Positions 51,384 to 61,794 of a stretch of DNA of 64,000 nucleotides are shown piece by piece. Position numbers and translations under genes: made by a program. This DNA comes from Amycolatopsis bullii. GTDB taxonomy: Bacteria; Actinomycetota; Actinomycetes; Mycobacteriales; Pseudonocardiaceae. The notes under the pieces are model-generated. The model was given only the letters and a program-made list of their open reading frames with translations, made no database searches and was not told the origin of the DNA. Numbering within the stretch: the stretch's first letter is position 1; each line of letters starts with the position of its first letter. The DNA lies in contig NZ_BNAW01000012.1 in NCBI RefSeq assembly GCF_014654205.1, forward strand, positions 104,567 to 168,566, written 5' to 3'.

Positions 51384-52697
51384 TCAGCGGTCCGCGACCG
51401 CCGCTTCCGCGGCCTGCAGCCACTCACGCCACTGAGCCGCCTGCTCGTCCGCCTTCTTCGCCCGCCGCTCGTCTCCGGCGGCGCGTGCCTTGGCCGCCTG
51501 CGACTCGAACTGCTCCACCCGCTCGCGGAACTGCGCCGCCCGGGCCTGGGCCTCCGGGTCCGTCTTCCGCCAGCGGGAGTCCTCCGCCGACTTGACCGCG
51601 TCCTGGACCGCCTTCAGCCGGCCGTCCAGCTCGCGGATGCGCTCGCGGGGGACCTTGCCGATCTCGTCCCACTGTTCCTGGATGCGCCGCAGGGCGCTCT
51701 TCGCCGCCTCCAGGTTGGCCGCCGGGTCGATCTTCTCGGCCTCGACCAGCAGCTCCTCCTTGCGGGCCGCGTTCGCACCGAACTCCGCGTCGCGCTCGGA
51801 AAACACCGCGGACCGGCGGGCGAAGAACTTGTCCTGCGCCGCGCGGAAGCGCTGCCACAGCGCCTCGTCGCTGTCCTTCGGCGCGCGCCCGGCCGCCTTC
51901 CACTCGGTCATCAGGTCCTTGTAGCGACCCGCCGTCTCGCCCCAGTCCTCCGACTCGCTGATGGCCTCGGCCTCGGCGATGAGCTCTTCCTTGCGCTGCT
52001 TGGCCGACGCGCGCTGCTTGTCCAGCTCGGCGAAGTGCGAGCCGCGGCGGCGGTTGAACGCCTCGCGGGCCTTGGAGAACCGCTTCCACAGGTCGTCGTC
52101 GGTCTTGCGGTCGACGCCCTTGACCGTCTTCCACTCGTCCAGGATCGCGCGCAGCCGGTCGCCCGCCGCCTTCCACTGGGTGGAGTCGGCCGCGATCTTC
52201 TCGGCCTCCTCGGCGAGCGCCTGCTTGCGGGCGACCGCCGCCGCCCTGGCCTCCTCGCGCTCCGCCTTCGCGCTGGCCAGTGCCTTCTCGGCGTGCCCGA
52301 TGACGTACTCCAGCCGCGCGGCGAGCGCGGCCAGGTCACCGACCACGGCCGCCTCGGCCAGGCCGTCGCGGATCTGGGTGGCGCTCGACAGCGCGTGCTT
52401 CGGGTCGCCTGCCCCGGAGATCAGCCGGGTCTCCAGCAGCTCGACCTCGGTGCGCAAGTCGTCGAAACGGCGGGCGTAGTGCACCAGACCCTCGTCGGGG
52501 CTGCCGGCCTGCCAGACGCCGACGGCGCGCTCGCCCTCGGCGGTGACGACGTAGACGGTTCCCTCGTCGTCGATCCGGCCCCAGGTCGACGGGGTGGGTT
52601 CGGCGGGCGGCACGGGCGGGGCGGCGTGCCCGGCGTGCAGCGCGTGCGGCACCGGGTGCGGGGCCGGGGTACCGGTGGAAGTGTTCTCCTGGGCCAT
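51384..52697 (-). CDS. DUF349-repeat coiled-coil protein
   Basis: 437 residues, acidic N-terminus then almost entirely helical with about four DUF349 repeats (WRALLDEWK-type: DSTQWKAAGDRLRAILDEWKTVKG, SEDWGETAGRYKDLMTEWKAAGRAP, RRIQEQWDEIGKVP). Equivalent in position to mycobacterial Rv2731 between miaB and miaA. DUF349 proteins are thought to bind nucleic acid or ribosome-associated partners; role unknown. AAGGAG precedes ATG 52697. Confidence 0.9.
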   Translation of the reverse strand: MAQENTSTGTPAPHPVPHALHAGHAAPPVPPAEPTPSTWGRIDDEGTVYVVTAEGERAVGVWQAGSPDEGLVHYARRFDDLRTEVELLETRLISGAGDPKHALSSATQIRDGLAEAAVVGDLAALAARLEYVIGHAEKALASAKAEREEARAAAVARKQALAEEAEKIAADSTQWKAAGDRLRAILDEWKTVKGVDRKTDDDLWKRFSKAREAFNRRRGSHFAELDKQRASAKQRKEELIAEAEAISESEDWGETAGRYKDLMTEWKAAGRAPKDSDEALWQRFRAAQDKFFARRSAVFSERDAEFGANAARKEELLVEAEKIDPAANLEAAKSALRRIQEQWDEIGKVPRERIRELDGRLKAVQDAVKSAEDSRWRKTDPEAQARAAQFRERVEQFESQAAKARAAGDERRAKKADEQAAQWREWLQAAEAAVADR

Positions 52698-52914
52698 CGC
52701 AGGCTCCTTATCGCCTGTACGCCCGCGGGTGCGGGCGCCCCGCCGCGAAGCGGGGCCGGGTAATGCGGTCGTCACGGGCCGTGCTCGGATGCTACGGCCC
52801 CACGCGGCATTCAAGCAGCTCAGCGCGCACCGTGGTACTGGATGGGCCACTCGAAGCTCGTGATCCTACTTCCGGTGGACGCTCTCGATCGGCCCGCAGG
52901 TATCGTCAGCCGCC

Positions 52915-53817
<903 letters not shown>

Positions 53818-53827
53818 TCTTGCCCCC

Positions 53828-54655
53828 ATGGGCGGAATCGAGTTCCTCAAGGGGCACGGCACGCAGAACGACTTCGTGCTGCTCCCCGATCCGGATGGCC
53901 GCCTCGAGCTGACCGAGGCGAGGGTCGCCGCGCTGTGTGACCGCCAACGCGGCCTCGGGGCCGACGGCGTGCTGCGCGTCGTGCGCGCCGACGCGCTCGG
54001 CGAGCCGTCCGCGGGCGAGTGGTTCATGGACTACCGCAACGCCGACGGGTCGATCGCGGAGATGTGCGGTAACGGCGTGCGCGTGTTCGCCCGCTACCTG
54101 GTCGACTCGGGCCTGGCCGCCGAGGGCGAGTTCGTCGTCGGCACCCGCGCGGGCGACCGCCCGGTCGTGGTGCACCCGGACCGCTCGGTCACCGTCCACA
54201 TGGGACCGGCGACGATCACCGGCACGTCGGTGACGGTGGTGGCCGGCCGCCCGTTCTCCGGCGTCGCGGTCGACGTCGGCAACCCGCACCTGGTCTCGCT
54301 GCTCGACGACGACGTGGCCGGGCTGGACCTGCGCGACCAGCCCGACTTCGACCACGACGTGTTCCCGAACGGCGTGAACCTCGAGTTCATCAACCGCCTC
54401 GGCGAAGGCGCGCTGCGGATGCGCGTGCACGAGCGCGGGGTGGGCGAGACGCGGGCGTGCGGCACGGGCACGGTCGCCGCGGTGGCGGCCGCGTTCCACC
54501 TGGCGGGCACCGACACCGGCAGGTCCACTGTGGACATCCCGGGCGGCCGGGTCGAGGTGACGGTGTCCCGCGGCGCGTCGACGCTGTCCGGGCCGGCGGA
54601 GATCGTGGCCCGCGGCGAGCTCGACGAAGCCTGGTGGGCCGCCGCCGGTTCCTGA
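53828..54655 (+). CDS. dapF: Diaminopimelate epimerase
   Basis: 275 residues. Two catalytic cysteines Cys80 (EMCGNGVR) and Cys211 (RACGTGT), plus GHGTQNDF at the N-terminus. Converts LL- to meso-diaminopimelate for peptidoglycan and lysine. ATG 53828 is 7 bp after TAATCT, which overlaps the miaA stop: it may have a leaderless internal start. Ends in a terminator hairpin at 54633-54667. Confidence 0.96.
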   Translation: MGGIEFLKGHGTQNDFVLLPDPDGRLELTEARVAALCDRQRGLGADGVLRVVRADALGEPSAGEWFMDYRNADGSIAEMCGNGVRVFARYLVDSGLAAEGEFVVGTRAGDRPVVVHPDRSVTVHMGPATITGTSVTVVAGRPFSGVAVDVGNPHLVSLLDDDVAGLDLRDQPDFDHDVFPNGVNLEFINRLGEGALRMRVHERGVGETRACGTGTVAAVAAAFHLAGTDTGRSTVDIPGGRVEVTVSRGASTLSGPAEIVARGELDEAWWAAAGS

Positions 54656-54667
54656 CGGCGGCCCACC
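54633..54667 (+). terminator. dapF terminator
   Basis: 12-bp perfect stem GGTGGGCCGCCG/CGGCGGCCCACC with an 11-nt loop that contains the dapF stop codon. Confidence 0.75.
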
Positions 54668-54676
54668 GGCGTCAGG

Positions 54677-55831
54677 TCATCCGGGGCGATTCAGCCCTCG
54701 CCCCGTCTTCGAATTCCCCGATCGACGCCGCTGTGAGGTCGACGGGTTCATCCGTCTTGCCGCGGACGACTTCAAAGCCGAGAACAGGCGGGTCAGTGCG
54801 CTCTTTGCGGCGGTGACCACCAGGCCGATTCCGATACCGACGAAGAATATGACGCGCTGACCGGCGGTCTCCTGGCTGATCTGAACGAAATTCCCGTCGA
54901 CTTCCAGGGGATCCTCGGATTCCCAGTCGAGGGTGCCGGACCTGACCGGTGCCGGCGAGACGTAATCTGCTCGTAAATCGCCGGGAATTCCGATTTCTCC
55001 TCGTTCACTGTTCAGGACCACGGCTGCTGCTTGGGTCGACTTCCCGGACCAGGCGAACAGGTATTCGCACTCGGCTGCCAGCCTTCGCTCACGTTCCTGT
55101 GCGCTCATCGACTCGAGGTCTCGCGCGGTGGCGGACTTCAAAAACGGGCACGCGGACGGTCGTTCGACGCGGGGCGTGTGCAGCACGACCCGGGAGTTGC
55201 GCTTCCGCTCGATGTCGCGATCGAGCTTCAAGTGCAGCCATTTGTCGGCAAACGGCTTACCTTCCGCTTCGAACAGGTCTTCGCTGGTGAAGGTGATCGG
55301 GTAAGCCGACTGCCTCAGTGGATCGTCGACCGGCGGAATGGCTCCGTCATGAGCGATCGGAAGGGCCGGCTCTGCAGGGCCGTCGAAGGGAATTGACTGC
55401 TGAGCCCACGACGGTCCGGTCAAGAGGATGACGGCTGCGGAGCCGGCCGTATCCACGCCATCGATGCGCACGTTGATGTCGACCGTGGTTTCGCCGTCTT
55501 CGTGCTCGCTGTCGATCGCGAAGGATGCCGATGTCTTGATCACCGCCCCGGGCGGCCCCAGAACGGAGATCGATGTCGTGCGGGCCGCATCGAGCAGGTC
55601 TTGATGCTCCGGGGTACCCGGACTCTCCTGCATGTAGATGGTGTAGCCAAGAAAGGCAAAGGGTGCCGTGGCGATCAGGGCCACGATGGCCCTCCGCACT
55701 TCTCGCTTGTGGCTCGGCTTGCCCGCGCCCCTGCCAGGACCGTGGCGAAGGCGACGATTGGAGAGTTTCGGCGCTCTGCTGCCCAGCCGTGATCCAGCCG
55801 CCGCCGAATTCGCCGAAGAAGATCCGGCCAA
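54677..55831 (-). CDS. Unknown two-helix membrane protein, lower GC than neighbours
   Basis: About 384 residues if translation begins at TTG 55831, which has GGGGGAG just upstream; other starts downstream are possible. A basic N-terminus, one helix (AIVALIATAPFAFLGYTIYM), an extracytoplasmic domain of ~270 residues with Asp/Glu-rich beta segments and no recognisable motif, a second helix (VIFFVGIGIGLVVTAAKSAL), then a basic tail (RRMNPSTSQRRRSG). Two 60-base samples I counted have 34 and 37 G+C, against 42 in a miaA sample, and codon thirds are less GC-biased. It sits between the direct repeats at 54662 and 55898, inside an otherwise conserved dapF-valS region. No family recognised. Confidence 0.75.
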   Translation of the reverse strand: MAGSSSANSAAAGSRLGSRAPKLSNRRLRHGPGRGAGKPSHKREVRRAIVALIATAPFAFLGYTIYMQESPGTPEHQDLLDAARTTSISVLGPPGAVIKTSASFAIDSEHEDGETTVDINVRIDGVDTAGSAAVILLTGPSWAQQSIPFDGPAEPALPIAHDGAIPPVDDPLRQSAYPITFTSEDLFEAEGKPFADKWLHLKLDRDIERKRNSRVVLHTPRVERPSACPFLKSATARDLESMSAQERERRLAAECEYLFAWSGKSTQAAAVVLNSERGEIGIPGDLRADYVSPAPVRSGTLDWESEDPLEVDGNFVQISQETAGQRVIFFVGIGIGLVVTAAKSALTRLFSALKSSAARRMNPSTSQRRRSGNSKTGRGLNRPG

Positions 55832-55865
55832 ACTGCTCCCCCGTAGCTGTTGCTCGACGTACGCA

Positions 55866-55904
55866 CGGTGGGGCGGAGCGGCAGAACGGCGCTCCGCCCC
55901 ACCG
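55866..55904 (-). terminator. valS terminator
   Basis: 15-bp stem CGGTGGGGCGGAGCG/CGCTCCGCCCCACCG with a 9-nt loop, just beyond the valS stop on the minus strand. Confidence 0.8.
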
Positions 55905-55907
55905 GCG

Positions 55908-58421
55908 TCAGACCTTCGCCTCCACCGCGAAGCCGCCTTCACGGGTCGTGACGTTCGCGATCGCGCCCGCGGTGCGGATGTCCGGCTCGATCTCGCCGAA
56001 CCGTGCCAGCACGTCCGCCGGGCCGGTCACCGTGAGGCTCTCCACCGCCGTGCGCATCGACACCTTCGCGTCGGTCTTCGCGCGGCGGACCGCCGCGATC
56101 ACCTGGCTCGCCAGCGCCAGCAGCTCCGGGTCGCCCTCGGACGAGGACGCCGTGGGCCAGTCGGTCCGGTGCACGGACCCGGGACGCCACCACGACCAGA
56201 CCTCCTCGGTCGCGAACGGCAGGAACGGCGCGAACAGCCGCAGCAACGCCGAGAGCGCCGTCACCAGCGCCGCCCGGGCGGACTGGGCCGCTTCGGGACC
56301 GCGATCCCCGTACGCGCGGCCCTTCACCAGCTCGACGTAGTCGTCGCAGAACGTCCAGAAGAACGTCTCGATCGCCTGCAGCGCCCGGGCGTAGTCCAAG
56401 GCCTCCAGCGCGGCGGTCGCGGACGAAACGACGGCGGAAAGCGCCGCCAGCAGCGCCCGGTCCAGCGGCTCCGTGGCGACCGCGCCCGGCATCGGCACGC
56501 CGAGGCCGAGCACGAACCGGCTCGCGTTGAGCAGCTTCGTCGCCAGCCGCCGCCCGACCTTCATCTGGCCTTCGTCCACCGCCGTGTCGACGCCCGGGCG
56601 CGCGCTCGCCGCCCAATAGCGCACGGCGTCCGAGCCGAAGCGCTCCAGCAACTCCGCCGGCGTGACCACGTTGCCGACGGACTTCGACATCTTCTTGCGG
56701 TCCGGGTCGAGCACCCAGCCCGCGATCGCCGCCGCCCGCCACGGCAGCACGCCGTGCTCCAGCTCCGCGCGCACCGCCGTCGAGAACAGCCAGGTGCGGA
56801 TGATCTCGTGCGCCTGCGGCCGCAGGTCCATCGGGAAGACGCGCGCGAACAGGTCGTCGTCGATGCTCCACCGGCCGGCGATCTGCGGCGTCAGCGACGA
56901 CGTCGCCCACGTGTCCATCACGTCGGGATCGGCGGCGAACCCGCCCGGCACCCCGCGCTGGTCCTCGGTGAAGCCCGGCGGGACGTCGCTGCTCGGGTCC
57001 ACCGGCAGCGTGTCCGGCAGCAGCCGCGCGCCGTGGTCCGGCTCGCCGTTCGCGTCGAGCCGGTACCAGAGCGGGATCGGCACGCCGAAGAACCGCTGAC
57101 GGCTGATCAGCCAGTCGCCGGCCAGGTTCTCCACCCACGACGAGTACCGCACGCGCATGTGCTTCGGCACCCAGTCCAGCTCTTCGCCGCGCGCCAGCAT
57201 CTTCTCCCGGAAGGCGGTGTCGTTCCCGCCGTTGCGCAGGTACCACTGCCGGCTGGCGACGATCTCCAGGGGCTTGTCGCCCTTTTCGTAGAACTTCACC
57301 GAGTGCGTGATCGGCCGCGGTTCCCCGCGCAGGGCACCGGCTTCGCGCAGCAGACGCACCATGATCTCGCGTCCGGTGTGGACGGTCTTGCCCACCAGCG
57401 GCGCGTAGGTCTCGGAAGGCACTCCGGACGGCGCGTCGGGCAGGAACCGGCCGTCGCGGCCCAGCACCACCCGCGTGGCCAGCCGCAGCTCCCGCCACCA
57501 CGTGACGTCCGTGGTGTCGCCGAAGGTGCACACCATCGCGATCCCGCGGCCCTTCTCCGGATCCGCGAGGTGGTGCGCCACCACGGGCACCTCGACGCCG
57601 AACACCGGCGTCCGCACGGACTTCCCGAAGAGCGGCTTGAACCGCTCGTCGGCCGGGTGCGCCACCAGCGCGACGCAGGCGGGCAGCAGCTCCGGCCGGG
57701 TCGTCGCGATCACGACGTCCGCGCCGTCCGGCCCGGTGAAGGCGAGGTCGTGGAAGGCACCCGGGCGTTCACGGTCTTCCAGCTCGGCCTGGGCGACGGC
57801 GGTCCGGAACGACACGTCCCAGAGCGTCGGCGCTTCGGCCTGGTAGGCCTCGCCGCGCTCGAGGTTGCGCAGGAACGCGCGCTGCGAGATCAGCCGCGAC
57901 GCACGTCCGATCGTCTGGTACGTCGTCGTCCAGTCGACCGACAACGCGAGCCGCCGCCACTGCTGCTCGAAGACCTGTTCGTCGGTCACGGTCAGGGACT
58001 CGCACAGCTCGACGAAGTTCCGGCGCGACACCGCCACGACGTCCTTGCCCGGCTTCTCCGGCGGCCGGAACCCCGGGTCGTACGGCAGCGACGGCTCGCA
58101 GCGGACGCCGAAGTGGTTCTGCACCCGGCGTTCCGTCGGCAGGCCGTTGTCGTCCCAGCCCATCGGGTAGAAGACCTCGAGCCCGCGCATCCGCTTGAAC
58201 CGCGCGAGCACGTCGGTGTGGGTGTAGGAGAACACGTGCCCGATGTGCAGCGACCCGCTGACCGTCAGCGGGGGAGTGTCGATCGAGTAGACCTCTTCGC
58301 GCGTCTTGGTGCGGTCGAAGCGGTAGGCGCCGGTGGACTCCCATACGGGTACCCACTTGGCCTCCAGACCGTCGACACCGACCTTGTCCGGGACTCGCGG
58401 GCGTTCGTATGGGGTACTCAT
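55908..58421 (-). CDS. valS: Valyl-tRNA synthetase
   Basis: 837 residues. Class I signature HIGH (59-62, in [15 protein letters not shown]), CP1 editing domain ([17 protein letters not shown]), KMSKS (577-581) and anticodon-binding helices; the C-terminal coiled coil of E. coli ValRS is largely missing, as in a group of actinobacterial ValRS proteins of this length. Charges tRNA-Val. It lies 9 bp behind an MFS efflux gene on the same strand with no promoter of its own visible. A second ValRS elsewhere in the genome cannot be excluded. Confidence 0.95.
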   Translation of the reverse strand: MSTPYERPRVPDKVGVDGLEAKWVPVWESTGAYRFDRTKTREEVYSIDTPPLTVSGSLHIGHVFSYTHTDVLARFKRMRGLEVFYPMGWDDNGLPTERRVQNHFGVRCEPSLPYDPGFRPPEKPGKDVVAVSRRNFVELCESLTVTDEQVFEQQWRRLALSVDWTTTYQTIGRASRLISQRAFLRNLERGEAYQAEAPTLWDVSFRTAVAQAELEDRERPGAFHDLAFTGPDGADVVIATTRPELLPACVALVAHPADERFKPLFGKSVRTPVFGVEVPVVAHHLADPEKGRGIAMVCTFGDTTDVTWWRELRLATRVVLGRDGRFLPDAPSGVPSETYAPLVGKTVHTGREIMVRLLREAGALRGEPRPITHSVKFYEKGDKPLEIVASRQWYLRNGGNDTAFREKMLARGEELDWVPKHMRVRYSSWVENLAGDWLISRQRFFGVPIPLWYRLDANGEPDHGARLLPDTLPVDPSSDVPPGFTEDQRGVPGGFAADPDVMDTWATSSLTPQIAGRWSIDDDLFARVFPMDLRPQAHEIIRTWLFSTAVRAELEHGVLPWRAAAIAGWVLDPDRKKMSKSVGNVVTPAELLERFGSDAVRYWAASARPGVDTAVDEGQMKVGRRLATKLLNASRFVLGLGVPMPGAVATEPLDRALLAALSAVVSSATAALEALDYARALQAIETFFWTFCDDYVELVKGRAYGDRGPEAAQSARAALVTALSALLRLFAPFLPFATEEVWSWWRPGSVHRTDWPTASSSEGDPELLALASQVIAAVRRAKTDAKVSMRTAVESLTVTGPADVLARFGEIEPDIRTAGAIANVTTREGGFAVEAKV

Positions 58422-58430
58422 GAAACAACT

Positions 58431-59684
58431 CTAGGCGGCGGCGGAATCGCTTTTCGCTTCGGTCGGTAGATCACGCATGCGCCGCAGGGGCGAGCAAACC
58501 ACCCACAGCACGGCCGCCGCCTCGCCGATCACCGCCACCCACATCGCCCCGCGCAGCCCGAGTCCTTCGCCGAGCCCGCCGCCCAGCAGGCCGCCGAGCG
58601 GGATGACGCCCCAGACGACGAACCGCACGCTCGCGTTCATCCGGCCGAGCAGCCGGTCGGGACAGATCACCTGCCGGTAGGAGACCGAGGCCACGTTGTA
58701 GACGATGATCCCGAACCAGCCGAGCGCCGCGCCGAACCCGGCGAGGACGAGCCGCCAGCCCGGCGCGGCGAGCGGGAGCACCAGGTGGCCGGGCAGGGTG
58801 CACAGCGGGACCAGCCAGATCGACCGCGCCTGGCCGATCCGCCGCGTGAGCGCCCCCGAGCAGAGCGCGCCGAGGATCCCGCCGGCCCCGCCGACCGCCA
58901 GCAGGACGCCGACCACGGCCGGCGGCAGTCCCACCGTCCGCGTCAGGAACAGCACGTACACGGCGGTGAACGCGCCGCCGAAGAGGTTCGCCGTCGCCGT
59001 CGTGCCCACCGTCGCCCGCAGCGGCTTGTCGGAGAAGACGAACCGCAGCCCTTCGGCCATCTGCGGGAGCAGCCGGGCGTGGCGGTCGTGCTCCGGCTCC
59101 GGCTCGACCGCGCGGATGCGCAGCAGGAACAAAGCCGACGTCAGGTAGCCGAGGCTGGTGACCAGGACCGTGTTGGCCGCGGTCACCAGCTGGACGAGCA
59201 CGCCGGCCGCGCTCGGCCCGGCGATCTGGGCGGTCGACTGGACGGCCTGCAGCTTCGCGTTGCCCTCCAGCAGGTGCTCCCGCCCGACGAGCGAGGGCAG
59301 GTAGGACTGGTAGGCGACGTCGAAGAACACCGTCGCGACGCCCACGAACAGCATGACGACCAGCAGCTGGACGAGCGTCAGCACCCCGGCCCACCATGCG
59401 AGCGGCACGCTGAACAGCAGGCCGAAGCGGGCGAAGTCGGCGGTGAGCATCACCCGGCGGCGGCTCAGCCGGTCCACCCAGACCCCGGCGGGCAGCCCGA
59501 TCAGCAGGAACGCCAGCGTTTCGGCCGCGGTCAGCAGCCCCATCTCGAACGGCGTCGCGGCCAGCGTCACCGCCGCGAGCAGCGGGACGGCGGTGTACCC
59601 GACGGCGGTGCCGAGCTGGCTGGCCGCGTCGCCGGCCCAGAGCTTCCGGAAGTCGGCGTGGCGGAAGAGTGACCCCCTGTGCAT
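58431..59684 (-). CDS. MFS efflux-type transporter
   Basis: 417 residues, 12 helices, GVWVDRLSRRR loop between helices 2 and 3 (motif A-like) and FDVAYQSYLPSLVGREHLLEGNAKL; similar in outline to macrolide-efflux MefA-like carriers. ATG 59684 (MHRGSLFRHADFRKL) chosen over a longer antisense extension. Divergent from an ArsR-type regulator with an inverted repeat between them, and directly upstream of valS. Substrate unknown. Confidence 0.88.
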   Translation of the reverse strand: MHRGSLFRHADFRKLWAGDAASQLGTAVGYTAVPLLAAVTLAATPFEMGLLTAAETLAFLLIGLPAGVWVDRLSRRRVMLTADFARFGLLFSVPLAWWAGVLTLVQLLVVMLFVGVATVFFDVAYQSYLPSLVGREHLLEGNAKLQAVQSTAQIAGPSAAGVLVQLVTAANTVLVTSLGYLTSALFLLRIRAVEPEPEHDRHARLLPQMAEGLRFVFSDKPLRATVGTTATANLFGGAFTAVYVLFLTRTVGLPPAVVGVLLAVGGAGGILGALCSGALTRRIGQARSIWLVPLCTLPGHLVLPLAAPGWRLVLAGFGAALGWFGIIVYNVASVSYRQVICPDRLLGRMNASVRFVVWGVIPLGGLLGGGLGEGLGLRGAMWVAVIGEAAAVLWVVCSPLRRMRDLPTEAKSDSAAA

Positions 59685-59705
59685 GGCTCCCGAGTCTGGC
59701 GGGAG

Positions 59706-59725
59706 TGATTGGAAAGTGTCAATCA
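59706..59725. promoter_or_regulatory. Inverted repeat TGATTG-N8-CAATCA
   Basis: Perfect 6-bp arms in the 63-bp gap between the divergent MFS and ArsR genes, upstream of the ArsR -10 box TAGGCT (59736-59741). Probable ArsR operator. Confidence 0.6.
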
Positions 59726-59747
59726 GTGTTCGCTCTAGGCTGTTGCG

Positions 59748-60251
59748 GTGCTCCCCGCGAAACGACGTCCCGCGACCGAAGCCGAGGCCGCCGCGCTGGC
59801 CTCCGGAATACGGCTGCGCATCATCCGGTTGACCTTCTCGGAGGCGCTGACGAACAAGGAGCTGGCCGAAAGGCTGGGCCGGGACCCCGCGACGACGCTG
59901 CACCACGTGCGCAAACTCGTCGAGACCGGCTTCCTCGCCGCGCAGCCGCCGCGCCGCGGGGCCAGGGGCGCCCGGGAAATTCCGTATCTTTCGACGGGGC
60001 TTTCGTGGACACTCGACTCATGCGGTGACAAGGGCGTGGAACAGGCGGTTCTCGAGGCCTATCTGGCCGAGATCGCCGAGACCGGATTCGAGGGCGTGCA
60101 CCAGTCGCGCCTGGTCGTCCAGGTGGCCCCCGAGGAACGGGCGGAGCTGGAAACACGGCTCAACGCCCTGCTCGAGGAGTTCCGCGCGCGCCCCCGCCGT
60201 CCCGGCGCCGAGCGCACCGCGGTCTACCTCGCCACCTATCCCAGCACGTAA
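59748..60251 (+). CDS. ArsR-like winged-helix regulator
   Basis: 167 residues: winged helix (GIRLRIIRLTFSEALTNKELAERLGRDPATTLHHVRKLVETGFLAAQ) and a C-terminal helical domain (FEGVHQSRLVVQVAPEERAELETRLNALLEEF). No Cys metal site of the arsenic type. GTG 59748 is 6 bp after TAGGCT, without Shine-Dalgarno, so the mRNA is probably leaderless. Likely controls the divergent MFS-valS unit through the inverted repeat at 59706. Confidence 0.85.
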   Translation: MLPAKRRPATEAEAAALASGIRLRIIRLTFSEALTNKELAERLGRDPATTLHHVRKLVETGFLAAQPPRRGARGAREIPYLSTGLSWTLDSCGDKGVEQAVLEAYLAEIAETGFEGVHQSRLVVQVAPEERAELETRLNALLEEFRARPRRPGAERTAVYLATYPST

Positions 60252-60293
60252 AAGTTCGGTTCCCGCGGCGAATCGTGGGAACATGGAGGCACG

Positions 60294-61742
60294 ATGACAG
60301 AACTGACACACACCGAAGACCACGACGACGACCTGTACGACGGCGACCCGTCGACAGGCGAAATGGAGCTCGAGGACCGGGCGTCGCTGCGCCGGGTCAG
60401 GGGACTGTCCACGGAGCTGGACGACGTCACCGAGGTCGAGTACCGGCAACTGCGGCTCGAGCGCGTCGTGCTGGTCGGCGTGTGGACCGAGGGCACGGCC
60501 CTGCAGTCCGAGGCGTCGCTGGCCGAGCTGGCGCGCCTGGCCGAGACGGCGGGCTCGGAGGTCCTCGAAGGCCTCATCCAGCGGCGGACCAAGCCGGACC
60601 CGGCCACCTACATCGGCTCGGGCAAGGTGCGGGAGCTGCGGGACATCGTCGGCTCCACCGGCGCCGACACCGTGATCTGCGACGGCGAGCTCTCGCCGGG
60701 CCAGCTGCGGCAGCTCGAGGAGAAGGTCAAGGTCAAGGTCATCGACCGGACCGCCCTGATCCTCGACATCTTCGCCCAGCACGCCCGGTCGAAGGAGGGC
60801 AAGGCGCAGGTCGAGCTGGCCCAGCTGCAGTACCTGATCCCGCGGCTGCGCGGGTGGGGTGCGTCGCTGTCCCGGCAGGCCGGTGGCCGCGCCGGTGGCG
60901 CGAACGGCGGCGTGGGCCTGCGCGGTCCCGGTGAGACCAAGCTCGAGACCGACCGGCGGCGGATCAACAAGCGCGTGGCGAAGCTGCGCCGGGAGATCGC
61001 GGCCATGGACACCATCCGCGAGACCAAGCGCGGGCGGCGGCTGGCCAACGAGGTGCCCAGCGTGGCGATCGTCGGCTACACCAACGCCGGCAAGTCGAGC
61101 CTGCTCAACGCGCTGACCGGCGCCGGGGTGCTGGTGGAGGACGCGCTGTTCGCCACCCTCGACCCGACCACCCGGCGCGCGCAGACGCCGGACGGCCGCG
61201 GCTACACGCTGACCGACACCGTCGGGTTCGTGCGGCACCTGCCGCACCAGCTGGTGGACGCGTTCCGCTCGACGCTGGAGGAGGCCGCCGACGCGGACCT
61301 GCTCGTGCACGTGGTGGACGGGTCCGACCCGGCGCCCGAGGAGCAGGTCAGCGCGGTGCGCGAGGTGCTCGCCGAGATCACGCGCAAGCGCAAGGAGCCG
61401 CTCCCGCCGGAGCTGCTGGTGATCAACAAGACCGACGCGTCCGATGAGGTCAGCCTGGCCCGGCTGCGGCACGCGCTGGCCGGGTCGGTCCAGGTCTCGG
61501 CCCGGACCGGGGCGGGCATCCCGGAGCTCGTCGAGGTGATCGCCGACCGCCTGCCGCGGCCGGAGGTCACGGTCGACGTCCTCCTGCCGTACTCGCGCGG
61601 CGAACTGGTCGCACGGGCGCACGCGGACGGCGAAGTCCTCGAAGAGGAGCACCTCGAGGAGGGCACGCGCCTGCTGGTGCGGGTCCGCCCGGAGCTCGCG
61701 GCGGCTTTGCGCGAGTACGAGACCAACTCGACCAGGGCCTGA
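60294..61742 (+). CDS. hflX: Ribosome-associated GTPase HflX
   Basis: 482 residues. HflX N-terminal domain and linker (GLRGPGETKLETDRRRI), G1 GYTNAGKSS (261-269), G3 DTVGFV, G4 NKTD. Splits stalled ribosomes in stress. GGAGG lies 5 bp before ATG 60294. The glycine-rich RQAGGRAGGANGG insert is typical of actinobacterial HflX. Followed by a hairpin (61750-61784). Confidence 0.95.
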   Translation: MTELTHTEDHDDDLYDGDPSTGEMELEDRASLRRVRGLSTELDDVTEVEYRQLRLERVVLVGVWTEGTALQSEASLAELARLAETAGSEVLEGLIQRRTKPDPATYIGSGKVRELRDIVGSTGADTVICDGELSPGQLRQLEEKVKVKVIDRTALILDIFAQHARSKEGKAQVELAQLQYLIPRLRGWGASLSRQAGGRAGGANGGVGLRGPGETKLETDRRRINKRVAKLRREIAAMDTIRETKRGRRLANEVPSVAIVGYTNAGKSSLLNALTGAGVLVEDALFATLDPTTRRAQTPDGRGYTLTDTVGFVRHLPHQLVDAFRSTLEEAADADLLVHVVDGSDPAPEEQVSAVREVLAEITRKRKEPLPPELLVINKTDASDEVSLARLRHALAGSVQVSARTGAGIPELVEVIADRLPRPEVTVDVLLPYSRGELVARAHADGEVLEEEHLEEGTRLLVRVRPELAAALREYETNSTRA

Positions 61743-61749
61743 CACGTCT

Positions 61750-61784
61750 CCGTAGTGTGCGACCGAAGGGGTCGCACACTACGG
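61750..61784 (+). terminator. 15-bp hairpin after hflX that overlaps the next ribosome site
   Basis: Perfect stem CCGTAGTGTGCGACC/GGTCGCACACTACGG, 5-nt loop. The 3' arm ends in GG of GGAGG (61783-61787), the Shine-Dalgarno of the gene at 61795. Confidence 0.8.
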
Positions 61785-61794
61785 AGGTGGCTGG

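Larger units (their letters stand above)
54662..55911. repeat. 14-bp direct repeat flanking the unknown low-GC gene
   Basis: CCCACCGGCGTCAG occurs at 54662-54675 and again at 55898-55911, bracketing 1.22 kb. The left copy overlaps the dapF terminator; the right copy overlaps the valS terminator and stop. This is consistent with insertion of the intervening gene by duplication or recombination. Confidence 0.6.
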
